Source of the DNA: Pseudomonadales bacterium
GTDB taxonomy: Bacteria > Pseudomonadota > Gammaproteobacteria > Pseudomonadales > Azotimanducaceae
DNA: 64,000 bases
Reading direction: 5' to 3'
Assembly (NCBI GenBank): GCA_028281005.1
Contig: JANQKS010000013.1
Span: 1-64,000 of the forward strand
The position numbers and the translations under genes were made by a program. Positions 54,599-62,923 of the stretch are shown in pieces (the stretch's first letter is position 1; each line of letters begins with the position of its first letter). The notes under the pieces are model-generated. The model worked only from the letters and a program-made list of their open reading frames with translations. It made no database searches and was not told the origin of the DNA.

Positions 54599-55265
54599 GG
54601 CAACGCCTACCAACACCTCTACCGCAGTTGTTGAAGCCAATGCCCTAACGTTTAGCTACGGCACGCGTGAGGTGGTCAACATTGAGCACTTTCAGCTGGC
54701 CGCGGGCGAAAGTATCGCCGTCATCGGTCCATCGGGTTGCGGCAAAACCACCTTCCTGCACATGCTCGCCGGGCTACTCAAACCCACCAGCGGACGCATA
54801 CACCTGCTTGGCAGCGATATCACCGCCATGAGCGATACAGAACTGGATCACTTTCGAGGCCAACAAGTGGGTATGGTGTTTCAACGCCTGCTGCTCATGC
54901 CGGCGCTCAATGTGCGCCAGAACGTTGAATTGGCACAACAGCTTGCGCGCAAACCCCGGGACAAAGCTCGCATCGATGCGTTGCTCAAGCAACTGAGTTT
55001 GGTGGACTTTGCGCAGCACAAACCACGCATGCTCAGCCAAGGCCAAGCTCAACGGGTGGCCATCGCGCGTGCGCTGGTACACAACCCGGCGTTGGTGTTG
55101 GCCGACGAACCGACCTCGGCGCTGGATGACGAACAAGCGGTACAGGCACTCACGTTGCTCAAAGAAACAGCAACTTCAGCTGGGGCAGCATTGCTGGTGG
55201 TCACCCACGACCAGCGCGTACGCGGCCAGCTGGACCGCGAACTTGAGATGGGTTTACCGACATGA
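54591..55265 (+). CDS. ABC transporter ATPase, LolD/MacB type
   Basis: 224 residues. Walker A 'GPSGCGKT' (about 46-53), Q-loop 'VFQRLLLMPALNVRQNVEL', signature 'LSQGQAQR' (variant of LSGGQ), Walker B 'LVLADEP', D-loop 'SALDD' and 'THDQR'. It powers the FtsX-like permease encoded next with a 4-base overlap. Such pairs (PA4064-PA4065-like) move or extract substrates at the inner membrane rather than import through a pore. Confidence 0.92.
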   Translation: MPEATPTNTSTAVVEANALTFSYGTREVVNIEHFQLAAGESIAVIGPSGCGKTTFLHMLAGLLKPTSGRIHLLGSDITAMSDTELDHFRGQQVGMVFQRLLLMPALNVRQNVELAQQLARKPRDKARIDALLKQLSLVDFAQHKPRMLSQGQAQRVAIARALVHNPALVLADEPTSALDDEQAVQALTLLKETATSAGAALLVVTHDQRVRGQLDRELEMGLPT

Positions 55266-56872
55266 CCTGGGTACGCCTGGCGCTGGCCAATCTGACTTTG
55301 TCACCGCTGACAACCGCGGTAAACGTGCTGCTGATGGCGTTGGGTACGGCCAGCATCGTGTTGTTGTTGCTGGCGGGTTTTCAACTCGCGCAGACCATGT
55401 CCCGGGATGCCAAAGACATAGACTTGGTGGTGGGTGCCCAAGGTAGTCCGGTGCAATTGATTTTGTCTGCTGTGTACCACGCGGACATACCGCCGGGAAA
55501 CATCAAACTTGCAGAGGCGCAACGCTGGATGGATGACCCGCGGGTGGCCCGCGCCATCCCGCTGTCGCTGGGAGACAGTTTTCGCGGTTTTCGCATCGTC
55601 GGCACCACCCCTGAGTATGTAGAGTTGTACAACGCCAATCTGGCGTCAGGCCGGCTGTGGTCAGAGACGATGGAGGCGGTGGTGGGCTCAGCGGTGGCTG
55701 GCGCCGCTCGGTTGGGCGTTGGTTCAACGTTTGCTGGCGCTCACGGCTTCGTGGAAGGCGGTCATGTACACGATACACAACCCTATCGTGTGGTGGGGGT
55801 ATTGGCGCCCACAGGTACCGTGTTGGACCGACTGGTCGTGACCTCGTTGCAAAGTGTCTGGGATATCCACGACAGCGACCATGACCATGACCATGACCAT
55901 GACCATGACCATGACCATGACCATGATCAGCATGACGATCACGATCACGAAAAGCATGGACATGAAGAACACGCCGATCAAAAACATGGCGATGACAAAG
56001 ACGATCATGACCATCACGGGCACGAAGAGCACAACAATGATGCCCACACCCACAAAAAACACGATGATGAATCGCATGATCATGATGAGCACGCGGAACA
56101 CGATCACTCAGACCATGGCCACGACGAACACGCGCACGATGGCCACGACGAACACAAACACGAGAGCCACCATCACGACGGTCACTCCGACGAGCAGCAT
56201 GCTCACGAAGAGCAAGAACATCATGACCACGAAAAACACGCCGACAGTGACCATGACCACGACGCGCACGAGCACGAGCACGAGCACAACAATGGACACG
56301 AGTCTCACGCACATCAGACTAACGAAGACACCGAAATCACCGCGCTGCTCATCACCTACAACTCACCGCTAGCCGCCACATCATTGCCCCGCCAAATCAA
56401 CGCCGCCGGTGCATTGCTGGCGGCGGCCCCCGCCATGGAAGTTGCCAGAGTGCTACAACTGGTGGGAGTGGGTATGACGGCCCTAAATGCTTTTGCATGG
56501 GTGCTGGTGGCCACCGCGGCCCTGTCGATTTTTGCCGCTCTGTATGGATCGCTGCGAGCCCGCCGCGGCGAGTTAGCGATGCTGCGTTGCCTAGGCGCAA
56601 CGCGCAGTGAGTTATCTTACTACCTGATTGTCGAAGGCCTCCTATTGTCCGTTATGGGCGTGACATTGGGATTTCTGGCCGGTCATGTAATGATGGAAGG
56701 TGTTGCACAATGGTTGGCCAGTAGCCGAGGCGTTGTCATGACGGGGTGGCTGTGGGTACCCACACAAACGCTACTCCTACTGGGTCTGTTCCTGGTTGGC
56801 ATCATCAGTGCGCTCATACCCGCCACTCAAGCCTATCGTACGGACGTTGCTCGAACGCTGGCTGAAGGATAA
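55262..56872 (+). CDS. FtsX/MacB-type permease with a large histidine-rich loop
   Basis: 536 residues. An N-terminal helix ('TAVNVLLMALGTASIVLLLLAGFQLAQ') is followed by a periplasmic domain, in which residues about 202-356 are almost only His, Asp and Glu (starting with eight Asp-His repeats). The C-terminal FtsX domain has three helices ('TALNAFAWVLVATAALSIFAAL', 'LLSVMGVTLGFLAGHVM', 'LLLLGLFLVGIISALIPATQAYRTDVARTLAEG'). The loop is a strong candidate zinc-binding sensor or buffer. Coupled to ATPase and DUF3299 genes; the four-gene set resembles the Zur-regulated PA4063-4066 cluster of Pseudomonas. Confidence 0.9.
   Translation: MTWVRLALANLTLSPLTTAVNVLLMALGTASIVLLLLAGFQLAQTMSRDAKDIDLVVGAQGSPVQLILSAVYHADIPPGNIKLAEAQRWMDDPRVARAIPLSLGDSFRGFRIVGTTPEYVELYNANLASGRLWSETMEAVVGSAVAGAARLGVGSTFAGAHGFVEGGHVHDTQPYRVVGVLAPTGTVLDRLVVTSLQSVWDIHDSDHDHDHDHDHDHDHDHDQHDDHDHEKHGHEEHADQKHGDDKDDHDHHGHEEHNNDAHTHKKHDDESHDHDEHAEHDHSDHGHDEHAHDGHDEHKHESHHHDGHSDEQHAHEEQEHHDHEKHADSDHDHDAHEHEHEHNNGHESHAHQTNEDTEITALLITYNSPLAATSLPRQINAAGALLAAAPAMEVARVLQLVGVGMTALNAFAWVLVATAALSIFAALYGSLRARRGELAMLRCLGATRSELSYYLIVEGLLLSVMGVTLGFLAGHVMMEGVAQWLASSRGVVMTGWLWVPTQTLLLLGLFLVGIISALIPATQAYRTDVARTLAEG
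55877..55924 (+). repeat. (GACCAT)8 hexanucleotide repeat in the His-rich loop
   Basis: Eight perfect tandem units coding Asp-His eight times. The unit is a multiple of three, so a change in copy number keeps the frame and only lengthens or shortens the loop. Confidence 0.95.
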
Positions 56873-56879
56873 AGAGGCA

Positions 56880-57764
56880 GTGAATCAACAGCGTTGGAAA
56901 AAGCATCGAACACTCATTGGATGTGTGTTTGCGCTGGGTTTTGCCCTCAGCGCTGTCGGCCAGAACGCCCTTTCAACACAGCTGTCCGACATCGAGCTTG
57001 ACCTAGAAGCACCCGAGGGTGCTATCACCTACCTTGAGCCTATCCCCGCAGAGGATGTCTCGGAGGTGATGCTGCACGCAATCGTCGAATTTGGCTATCA
57101 GGATGAACAAGGCCGTTATGTGGTTGATCTGTTGGAACGCGACAAAGCCTATCTGGGTGTACGCATCACCACGCCGGTGGGGCACCCTGTGGTCGGTGCA
57201 ATGCCAGATATCGCTGTAGAGGGGTCAAGTCGCCTTACCTTGTCCGAACTCACCTCCGCGGAAGATGGTGTGATGAACTTCGGCATCATCGGCGGGGAAA
57301 TGGGTTTGGACCGCGTGACGGCCAGCATCGGCGACGCCAGCGTTGAGTTTCTCATCAACGTTATCAGTCTGCGCGCCGCGGGTTTTCCGTCGCTGCAAGT
57401 GATCGAAGGTGGTCTCGCGTGGGATGAGTTGATGCAGGCCCAGTTGGAATATAAAGACATGAAACTGGTGGCCAGCTTTCCCGACGCGATCAAGTCTAAG
57501 GCAGGCGAGACCGTAAAGCTGTCCGGCTTCATGATGCCGCTCGAACCAGAATTTAAACAAAAACACTTTCTCTTAACCTCCAACCCCCCGAGCTGCTTTT
57601 TCCACGTCCCCGGCGGACCTGCAGGCTCCGTTGAAGTGCTCGCTGTTGAGGGAATTGACGTATCCTGGGATCCCATTGTGATCGAGGGAAGGTTCGAACC
57701 GCAGGAAAGCAGCGACATCGGTGTCGTCTACCGGATGCATGACGCGCGCCTCGTCAAACAGTAA
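56880..57764 (+). CDS. DUF3299 exported protein
   Basis: GTG 56880 after AAAGAGG gives 294 residues; a longer frame overlaps the permease. A signal-like segment ('TLIGCVFALGFALSAVGQNAL') starts the protein. A first domain (about 50-170) resembles a carboxypeptidase-regulatory type beta fold, then 'LSGFMMPLEPEFKQKHFLLTSNPPSCFFHVPGGPAGSVEVLA' is the DUF3299 core with a conserved Cys. Proteins of this family are seen in zinc-depletion operons. Probably periplasmic, working with the ABC pair. Confidence 0.8.
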   Translation: MNQQRWKKHRTLIGCVFALGFALSAVGQNALSTQLSDIELDLEAPEGAITYLEPIPAEDVSEVMLHAIVEFGYQDEQGRYVVDLLERDKAYLGVRITTPVGHPVVGAMPDIAVEGSSRLTLSELTSAEDGVMNFGIIGGEMGLDRVTASIGDASVEFLINVISLRAAGFPSLQVIEGGLAWDELMQAQLEYKDMKLVASFPDAIKSKAGETVKLSGFMMPLEPEFKQKHFLLTSNPPSCFFHVPGGPAGSVEVLAVEGIDVSWDPIVIEGRFEPQESSDIGVVYRMHDARLVKQ

Positions 57765-57819
57765 CCACTGGCTTATCATCTAGCCATGGTAATGACAGCG
57801 CGTACAACAGAAATTACGT

Positions 57820-58308
57820 ATGGCACCTAGAAAGGCGCAGCGCGGCCAACCTGTGTCGGGGCTCACGGGCCGGCAATTGCAGGTGGCCGAAGAAAAGTGT
57901 GCCGAACTGGGCGAGCGCCTCACGCCCGCCCGCTTGACCGCCTATGCGGAACTTTTGGCGAGCGAACGACCCATTTCAGCGTACGGCCTAATCGAACGGC
58001 TGGAGAAGCGAGAACAACGCAAGATTGCACCGCTCACGGTCTATCGTCACTTAGACTTCTTAATTCGTGTTGGGTTAGCCCATCGGTTGGAGTCCCAGCA
58101 GACCTACCTCGCCTGTCATCACCCAGAGCACGACCACGAAAGCCAATACCTCCTGTGCTCATCCTGCGGGCGGGTTGACGAGTTAGAGTCAAAACAACTC
58201 TGGAATCTGCTGGACAAAATCACCGATCAGCAAGGCTTCGTAGCGGTCAACTCCGTGGTTGAAGTGACCGGGTTATGCAGCGATTGCAAACACCTCAACC
58301 AGAAATAG
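57820..58308 (+). CDS. zur: Zur-type Fur family repressor
   Basis: 162 residues. Winged-helix domain ('RLTPARLTAYAELLASERPISAYGLIERL', 'TVYRHLDFLIRVGLAHRLES') and a metal domain with 'CHHPEHDHESQYLLCSSCGRVDELE' and a terminal 'CSDCKHLNQK', giving two CxxC sites. The His/Cys pattern and the zinc-type neighbours point to Zur rather than Fur. It would repress its own operon through a site such as that at 54156-54172. An internal promoter in the 55 bases before the start is possible. Confidence 0.82.
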   Translation: MAPRKAQRGQPVSGLTGRQLQVAEEKCAELGERLTPARLTAYAELLASERPISAYGLIERLEKREQRKIAPLTVYRHLDFLIRVGLAHRLESQQTYLACHHPEHDHESQYLLCSSCGRVDELESKQLWNLLDKITDQQGFVAVNSVVEVTGLCSDCKHLNQK

Positions 58309-58356
58309 GCACTCACCCTCATCGCCCCAGTGCCGCGCCATGCTGCGGGCGCAAGC

Positions 58357-58390
58357 ACAAAAAAGGCGGTGTGCTTTTGCGACACCGCCT
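58357..58390 (-). terminator. Rho-independent terminator of the 58409-59008 gene
   Basis: On the minus strand AGGCGGTGT pairs perfectly with ACACCGCCT across a 9-base loop, followed by TTTTTT. It may also serve the converging zur operon, as the plus strand has a short T-poor tail only. Confidence 0.85.
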
Positions 58391-58408
58391 CGTTATCGAC
58401 GACAGGCT

Positions 58409-59008
58409 TTACTCAGGCTGATAAGGCAGCGAAGAGTCCTGCAGGAAAATCAGCACGCGCTCATCGGGCGTTTTGACGTAACCCTTGGTGTATTCCACCT
58501 TGGTCTCTTCACCATCAGGACCCGTGAAGTAGTAGTGACCCATGGCGATGGCGATATTGCCTTGCATTTTTACTGTGTGGTTGTCGAACCGCACTTTGGA
58601 CCAGGGGCGCAGCGCAAAGCCACTGTCTTCTTCATACTTTGCATTGCCGGATACAAAGTAACTCAGTGTACCTTCCAGGTCGGGACGGAAAGGCTGCTCG
58701 GCAGCCAGCGTAGGCTTGAACTGAATCGGCCCGAGGTCAAAGGCGTATGCCGTGCGCGCAGCCTCTTCAGCCACCTCGGCAGCTTTTTTGCCCCCTTTAC
58801 CAATTGCAACCACTGCATCACCCCATGCCTTTTGGGCGTTCTCAACGTCAGACTGAGTGATGTCCGGACCTTCGGGCAGGAAGCTGACATGATCAGAAAA
58901 CGTACTTGCCTGTAGCACCGGTGCGACAGCAAGCGTGGCGATCAACAAGGCGATTGCTGCCAAAGGTGCCTTGCCGATCGTTGGGAAGTTGATTGCAGAT
59001 TTATACAT
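58409..59008 (-). CDS. Exported SnoaL-like conserved protein
   Basis: 199 residues with a signal peptide ('APLAAIALLIATLAVAPVLQAST'). 'ITQSDVENAQKAWGDAVVAIGK', 'GPIQFKPTLAAEQPFRP', 'ALSYFVSGN'-like 'GTLSYFVSGNAKYEEDSGFALRPWSKVRF' and 'IAMGHYYFTGPDGEETKVEYTKGY' match a family often mislabelled phosphoribosyl-AMP cyclohydrolase, with an NTF2/SnoaL-type fold. Periplasmic; function unknown. A strong terminator follows. Confidence 0.75.
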   Translation of the reverse strand: MYKSAINFPTIGKAPLAAIALLIATLAVAPVLQASTFSDHVSFLPEGPDITQSDVENAQKAWGDAVVAIGKGGKKAAEVAEEAARTAYAFDLGPIQFKPTLAAEQPFRPDLEGTLSYFVSGNAKYEEDSGFALRPWSKVRFDNHTVKMQGNIAIAMGHYYFTGPDGEETKVEYTKGYVKTPDERVLIFLQDSSLPYQPE

Positions 59009-59181
59009 AGGTCGAAGTCTCCGGTTAATTCGAGGCGTTTTATACGGCGCTTTCAGGCCGCAAACAATCAGAAGAAGAGCGCTGCAATTAATCGAAATAA
59101 TCTTACTATCGAGCGCTCTTTAGTAAGATAGACGGAAGTTTTATCTGATCAGAAATTACCTTCCACAACTTCGAGCTCAAC

Positions 59182-59877
59182 CTACACAGGCGCGTATCCC
59201 ACCCAGCCACGCCAGGTGAAGGCCGTATAAAAAGTGCTCACATCGGTGAGCCCAACAGCTTCCATCATCTCGACATCAAGCGAGGGATCATACAACGTTG
59301 TCATAGCAGCTATAGCTTCACGGGCGGCCGCGGCCATCTCCGGGTCAGCCCCTGCAGCCACCGCATAAGCTGCGTATCGATCCAGCCACACCTTTCGCAC
59401 GGCATGTTCCTGGGGGAAACCAATATGCACCGCCACAAACGGTGCACCGCCTTTTAAGCGCTTGATGATCTTCGCCATGGTCTCCACACGTTCCGTCTCA
59501 GACAGAAAGTGCAGTGTCAGGAGGCTGGTTGCGGCGTCAAAAGGACCCACTGGCGCCGTGTCGATGTATCCATGGTGCAGCTCGATTCGGCCCATCATCT
59601 CACCTAGCCTGGAGGCGGCACTGTGCAGCATGGCTTCCGCCGGGTCCACCCCGACAAATGTCCACGCCGGATTGGCTTGAGCCAAGGCCTCCAATTCCAA
59701 CCCGCCGCCCGCGCCGTGCACCAATACGTGCGCGTCTGCCGGACACCTTTCCCTCAGCAACACATCCACCATGCGGTGCATGTCGGTAAACCCAGGCGTA
59801 AAGAGCATCGGCCCTTGGGCGTATTGCGCAGCTCTCTGCGGATCTTCAAACATTTCCACAAACGGGCTTTTAGTCAT
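59182..59877 (-). CDS. Class I SAM-dependent methyltransferase
   Basis: ATG 59877 follows AAAGGAAAG; a longer frame to 59907 reads through the repeats upstream. 231 residues. SAM motif I 'VLVHGAGGGLELEAL', motif II 'FVGVDPAEAML', later 'PFDAATSLLTLHFLSETERVETM'. 'HGAGGG' replaces the more usual 'GCGTG'. Resembles small-molecule methyltransferases. The leader holds four 11-base repeats (59892-59935). Substrate unknown. Confidence 0.85.
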   Translation of the reverse strand: MTKSPFVEMFEDPQRAAQYAQGPMLFTPGFTDMHRMVDVLLRERCPADAHVLVHGAGGGLELEALAQANPAWTFVGVDPAEAMLHSAASRLGEMMGRIELHHGYIDTAPVGPFDAATSLLTLHFLSETERVETMAKIIKRLKGGAPFVAVHIGFPQEHAVRKVWLDRYAAYAVAAGADPEMAAAAREAIAAMTTLYDPSLDVEMMEAVGLTDVSTFYTAFTWRGWVGYAPV

Positions 59878-59891
59878 CAGTCTTTCCTTTG

Positions 59892-59935
59892 CACATTGCG
59901 AGCACATTGCGGGCCCATTGCGTGCCCGTTGCGGG
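59892..59935. repeat. Four 11-base tandem repeats in the methyltransferase leader
   Basis: cacattgcgag, cacattgcggg, cccattgcgtg, cccgttgcggg. They lie just upstream of the ribosome-binding site of the methyltransferase gene, between it and the dipeptidase gene end. Confidence 0.75.
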
Positions 59936-59978
59936 CCACGCGCCTTGCCATTGACGCAATTGTCCTTCCAGCGAGGAC

Positions 59979-61238
59979 TTATCTAACGATGTTGGGGGAT
60001 GCAAGCGAAATCGTTCGAGCCTCTTCAACCTCTCGCATCAACCGCAGCAGGTTACCCGACCAAATTTTTTTTATGTCCTGCTCGCTATAGCCGGCCTCCA
60101 CCAACGCCTGGGTGATCTTCGGCACCGCCGCTACATCTTCCATGCCATCTACCCCACCACCGCCGTCCCAATCCGCACCAATGCCGACGTGATCGACGCC
60201 AACCAACTCCAGCACATAGAGCAAGTGTTCGACGTACTTTTCAAAGGTCGAACGCGGCGGCGGAAATTCTCTGTACACCTCGGAGCGGGCAGCGCGAAAG
60301 GCTTCACGCTCCGCATCGGACAGTGCAGCAAAGTTACTGCCGAATTTAGCACGCAACTCATCCATGGCTGCTTGGTGCTCGGCGGTGGGCTTTAGTGCTT
60401 CCAGGTAGCCCCCAAATGCATTGACATGAACCACGCCACCGGCTTCCGCCAGTTCAATCAGCAAATTATCCGGCACATTGCGAGCATGATCGTAAACGCC
60501 ATCCGGACCGCTATGGGACAAGATGACCGGGGTTGTAGAGATGCGCATCATGTCACGCAGAGCATCGTCTGACGCATGTGAAGCATCCACAATGATGCCT
60601 AGGCGATTGGCCTCCCGCACCAGTTCCTCACCAATCGGGCTGAGGCCTTCGTACAAAACAACGCTGTCGGTGGAGCTGTCCGCAAACTGGTTGTTGGAGA
60701 AATGCACGGGGCCCAACATACGCAGGCCGCCCACATAAAAAGCCTCCAGCAACGACACATCACTGCCCAAGGGATAGGCATTTTCCATACTCTGGAACAT
60801 CACAATCTTGCCGGCCGCATGGATACGTTCTGCATCGGCGGCGGAAAAGGCCAGCTCCACGTTATCCGAATACTTGGCGGCCACCTCGCGAATGGCTGCC
60901 TGACGTAGCAGCGCAGAGGTTCGTGCCTTAACGTACGCATTCTCATCCAACGGACCTTGCGCGGTAAAAATGACCCAGAAACCACCGTCCAAACCACCTT
61001 CGAGGAGTCGCGGCAAATCCACATTGGTGCCGTTTTCGTAAAAAGAACCACGCGCGGAGAAGTTGTAGTCGGGGCGGTGAAACAAGGCAGGTGTGTCAAG
61101 GTGTGCATCCAACGTCAGCATAGATTGGTGCAGATCCAACGCGCTTTGGTCGGCGCCTGCTGATTGCGCCTCAATAGAGCCGCTCCAACCGGCCGTCAAG
61201 GTGATCAGTACGAGGGTGGAAAGCCAGGGTTTGTTCAT
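59979..61238 (-). CDS. Exported membrane dipeptidase (M19, renal dipeptidase family)
   Basis: 419 residues with a signal peptide ('LVLITLTAGWSGSIEAQ'). 'LTLDAHLDTPALF' gives the first metal ligands (H-x-D), 'MENAYPLGSDVSLLEAFY' has the bridging Glu, 'GIIVDASHASDDALRD' and 'VILSHSGPDGVYDHARN' the two His, and 'GVDHVGIGADWDGGGGV' the Asp. It cleaves dipeptides, often with D-residues, in the periplasm. Separate from the DUF2149 operon (98 bases). Confidence 0.92.
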   Translation of the reverse strand: MNKPWLSTLVLITLTAGWSGSIEAQSAGADQSALDLHQSMLTLDAHLDTPALFHRPDYNFSARGSFYENGTNVDLPRLLEGGLDGGFWVIFTAQGPLDENAYVKARTSALLRQAAIREVAAKYSDNVELAFSAADAERIHAAGKIVMFQSMENAYPLGSDVSLLEAFYVGGLRMLGPVHFSNNQFADSSTDSVVLYEGLSPIGEELVREANRLGIIVDASHASDDALRDMMRISTTPVILSHSGPDGVYDHARNVPDNLLIELAEAGGVVHVNAFGGYLEALKPTAEHQAAMDELRAKFGSNFAALSDAEREAFRAARSEVYREFPPPRSTFEKYVEHLLYVLELVGVDHVGIGADWDGGGGVDGMEDVAAVPKITQALVEAGYSEQDIKKIWSGNLLRLMREVEEARTISLASPNIVR

Positions 61239-61336
61239 TTTGATACGGCTACTTTATGGTGAATAGACGGCAATCTTAGCTTGGTAACCCATGGCTTCAC
61301 ACCGCCAAGCCCTAAAGCCGGCAAACCTACTGAACA

Positions 61337-61675
61337 CTACTGTTCATCGGGGACATATATGATTGTGCCGTCTTCCAGCTGAAACGCTGTACCCACGCGG
61401 CGCCCCTTTTGCCCCGCCTGCTGACTAACGTCGTCAACGCCGTAGGTCTTAATCTCCGCACCGTCCTTCACAACAATCTCCATTTCCGGCGTACCTGGGT
61501 TTTTGACGATGGTGACATCCTCTTCTGTGAGCAACTCACTCATTTCAAGGCGCTGGGCCAGGGCGACCAAAAGTGCCAATGCAAATACCATCGCAATATC
61601 AAACAGATTGGTTAAGCCTGCCAAGGGATCACTGTCGTCATCTTCAGCCAGAAATTTACGATGCCTGCTGGTCAC
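61337..61675 (-). CDS. DUF2149 membrane protein
   Basis: GTG 61675 has GAGGAG at 6 bases, better than the ATG at 61681 which nearly touches it. 112 residues. One membrane segment ('LTNLFDIAMVFALALLVAL') after 'DDDSDPLAG', then a small periplasmic part ('GAEIKTYGVDDVS', 'GTAFQLEDGTIIYVPDE'), the DUF2149 pattern, similar in layout to ExbD. Overlaps the ExbB-like gene by 20 bases. ExbD-like partner of the proton channel. Confidence 0.87.
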   Translation of the reverse strand: MTSRHRKFLAEDDDSDPLAGLTNLFDIAMVFALALLVALAQRLEMSELLTEEDVTIVKNPGTPEMEIVVKDGAEIKTYGVDDVSQQAGQKGRRVGTAFQLEDGTIIYVPDEQ

Positions 61676-62264
61676 GCCCATCTCCTCGATCAAACAGCGA
61701 AGCGGCAAACTCGGCACGTGCTGTATCTTCCGCTGCCCAGCGTTGTCTGGCTTGTTGTATCGCAAAACCCAGGCCGCCGACCAACAGGCCTATGACAGTC
61801 GTCGCAAATGCCACCAGCATGTTTTCTGCGAGACTTTGCAGATCCCCTTCTGCCAAACCGAGCAGAGCCGGGCCAAGTGGTATAAGTGTACCCATCAAGC
61901 CAAGCATGGGGCCTACGCGCGCAAGCAGCCGCGCTTCGGCGATACGTTGACTGTGCGTAATTTCAAGCTGCGCAAGAATACGTTGCACCTGGCTAGGGAC
62001 ACTACCCAGCTCAATCAACTCACTAAAGGTATGACGTAAGGGTGATTGGGCCGGTAACGACAAGCCCGCTAGCTCGGTGGGCGTAAAGTGCGGATTCGCA
62101 AACGCAGCGTCTATGTCAGGCCCATAACGGCGTCGATCCAGTGCAGCCGCAATAGTGGTACCTAACAACAGCAACGCGCGCACCACACATACGAGCAACA
62201 CACATACGGTTGGTATCAACAAACCGGTGGTTATCCAATAAAGGGCTTGGCTCAGCCAGGACAT
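61656..62264 (-). CDS. MotA/TolQ/ExbB proton channel family protein
   Basis: 202 residues, three membrane segments ('ALYWITTGLLIPTVCVLLVCVVRALLLLG', 'LARVGPMLGLMGTLIPLGPALLGL', 'MLVAFATTVIGLLVGGLGFAIQQARQ'). The middle 'GPMLGLMGTLIPLGPAL' is the conserved ExbB/TolQ region. Forms a proton-driven motor with DUF2149. Its ATG overlaps the end of the upstream membrane-protein gene by 1 base. No TonB is nearby. Confidence 0.9.
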   Translation of the reverse strand: MSWLSQALYWITTGLLIPTVCVLLVCVVRALLLLGTTIAAALDRRRYGPDIDAAFANPHFTPTELAGLSLPAQSPLRHTFSELIELGSVPSQVQRILAQLEITHSQRIAEARLLARVGPMLGLMGTLIPLGPALLGLAEGDLQSLAENMLVAFATTVIGLLVGGLGFAIQQARQRWAAEDTARAEFAASLFDRGDGRDQQAS

Positions 62265-62923
62265 TAGTAATGGGGTCTCCGCATGTATCCATAAGCCACC
62301 AACCCCACACAGATGACGGCGAGGATCAGCATACCAAGTGGCTCAACCACTAGCTCGGGCGCAGGGCGATGTGCCTGCACGGAAACCATGGCTGCCGCCA
62401 ATAGTACCGCCAACAGGCGCAAAAACAGACACAGCTCCAACATGAAGTCCGGTGCTTTCGCCTTCACATGATAGGCGGAGAGAGTGAGTCCCGCAGCCAC
62501 CACAAGGCCAACACCTAAGCCGGCCCATCCCAATACTTGCAGATCAATACGCGGGCCATAAACCATGGCAGTCTGGGCTAGAGCTAACAAGGTTCCTAAC
62601 GGGACAACAAACGGCAACACGAGCAAAGTATCTTGGAGCTTCGCGCTATATGAGGTCGCATACCACAGCATGATCACCGCCAGCGCTGCCTCTAAACAAA
62701 TCAGGAAAGCCAGCGCTTCGACACTGGTGCGGGATTCAAACCAACGTAGCAGCGTGTCGCTCGGCAAGGTCGCTAGCGTGTCTATCACCGACCCCCCCAC
62801 TAAGCACACCAGGAAAACGGCGACCAGGGACAGGCCAGCCCAGGGTCTCTTGCAGAATGCGAGCGAAGCGGCGTAAGCGGCCACCGCGGCCGTCACCGCG
62901 CCTGCCGCGAGCAGGATGGTCAC
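62264..62923 (-). CDS. Polytopic membrane protein of the CobN-ExbB cluster
   Basis: GTG 62923 overlaps the CobN-like stop; a longer frame to 63001 would overlap it more. 219 residues, about seven hydrophobic segments ('GVTILLAAGAVTAAVAAYAASLA', 'LVAVFLVCLVGGSVIDTLA', 'ALAFLICLEAALAVIMLWYA', 'DTLLVLPFVVPLGTLLAL', 'MLILAVICVGLVAYGY'). It may correspond to the DUF2162-type transporter seen with DUF2149 in other genomes, but I cannot verify this. Confidence 0.65.
   Translation of the reverse strand: MTILLAAGAVTAAVAAYAASLAFCKRPWAGLSLVAVFLVCLVGGSVIDTLATLPSDTLLRWFESRTSVEALAFLICLEAALAVIMLWYATSYSAKLQDTLLVLPFVVPLGTLLALAQTAMVYGPRIDLQVLGWAGLGVGLVVAAGLTLSAYHVKAKAPDFMLELCLFLRLLAVLLAAAMVSVQAHRPAPELVVEPLGMLILAVICVGLVAYGYMRRPHY

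Noticed and set aside
55503-56312. Long minus-strand open frames opposite the His-rich permease
   Set aside because: They arise from the repetitive GACCAT-like coding sequence read backwards and give low-complexity Met/Val/His/Arg chains. The plus frame has clear FtsX domains.
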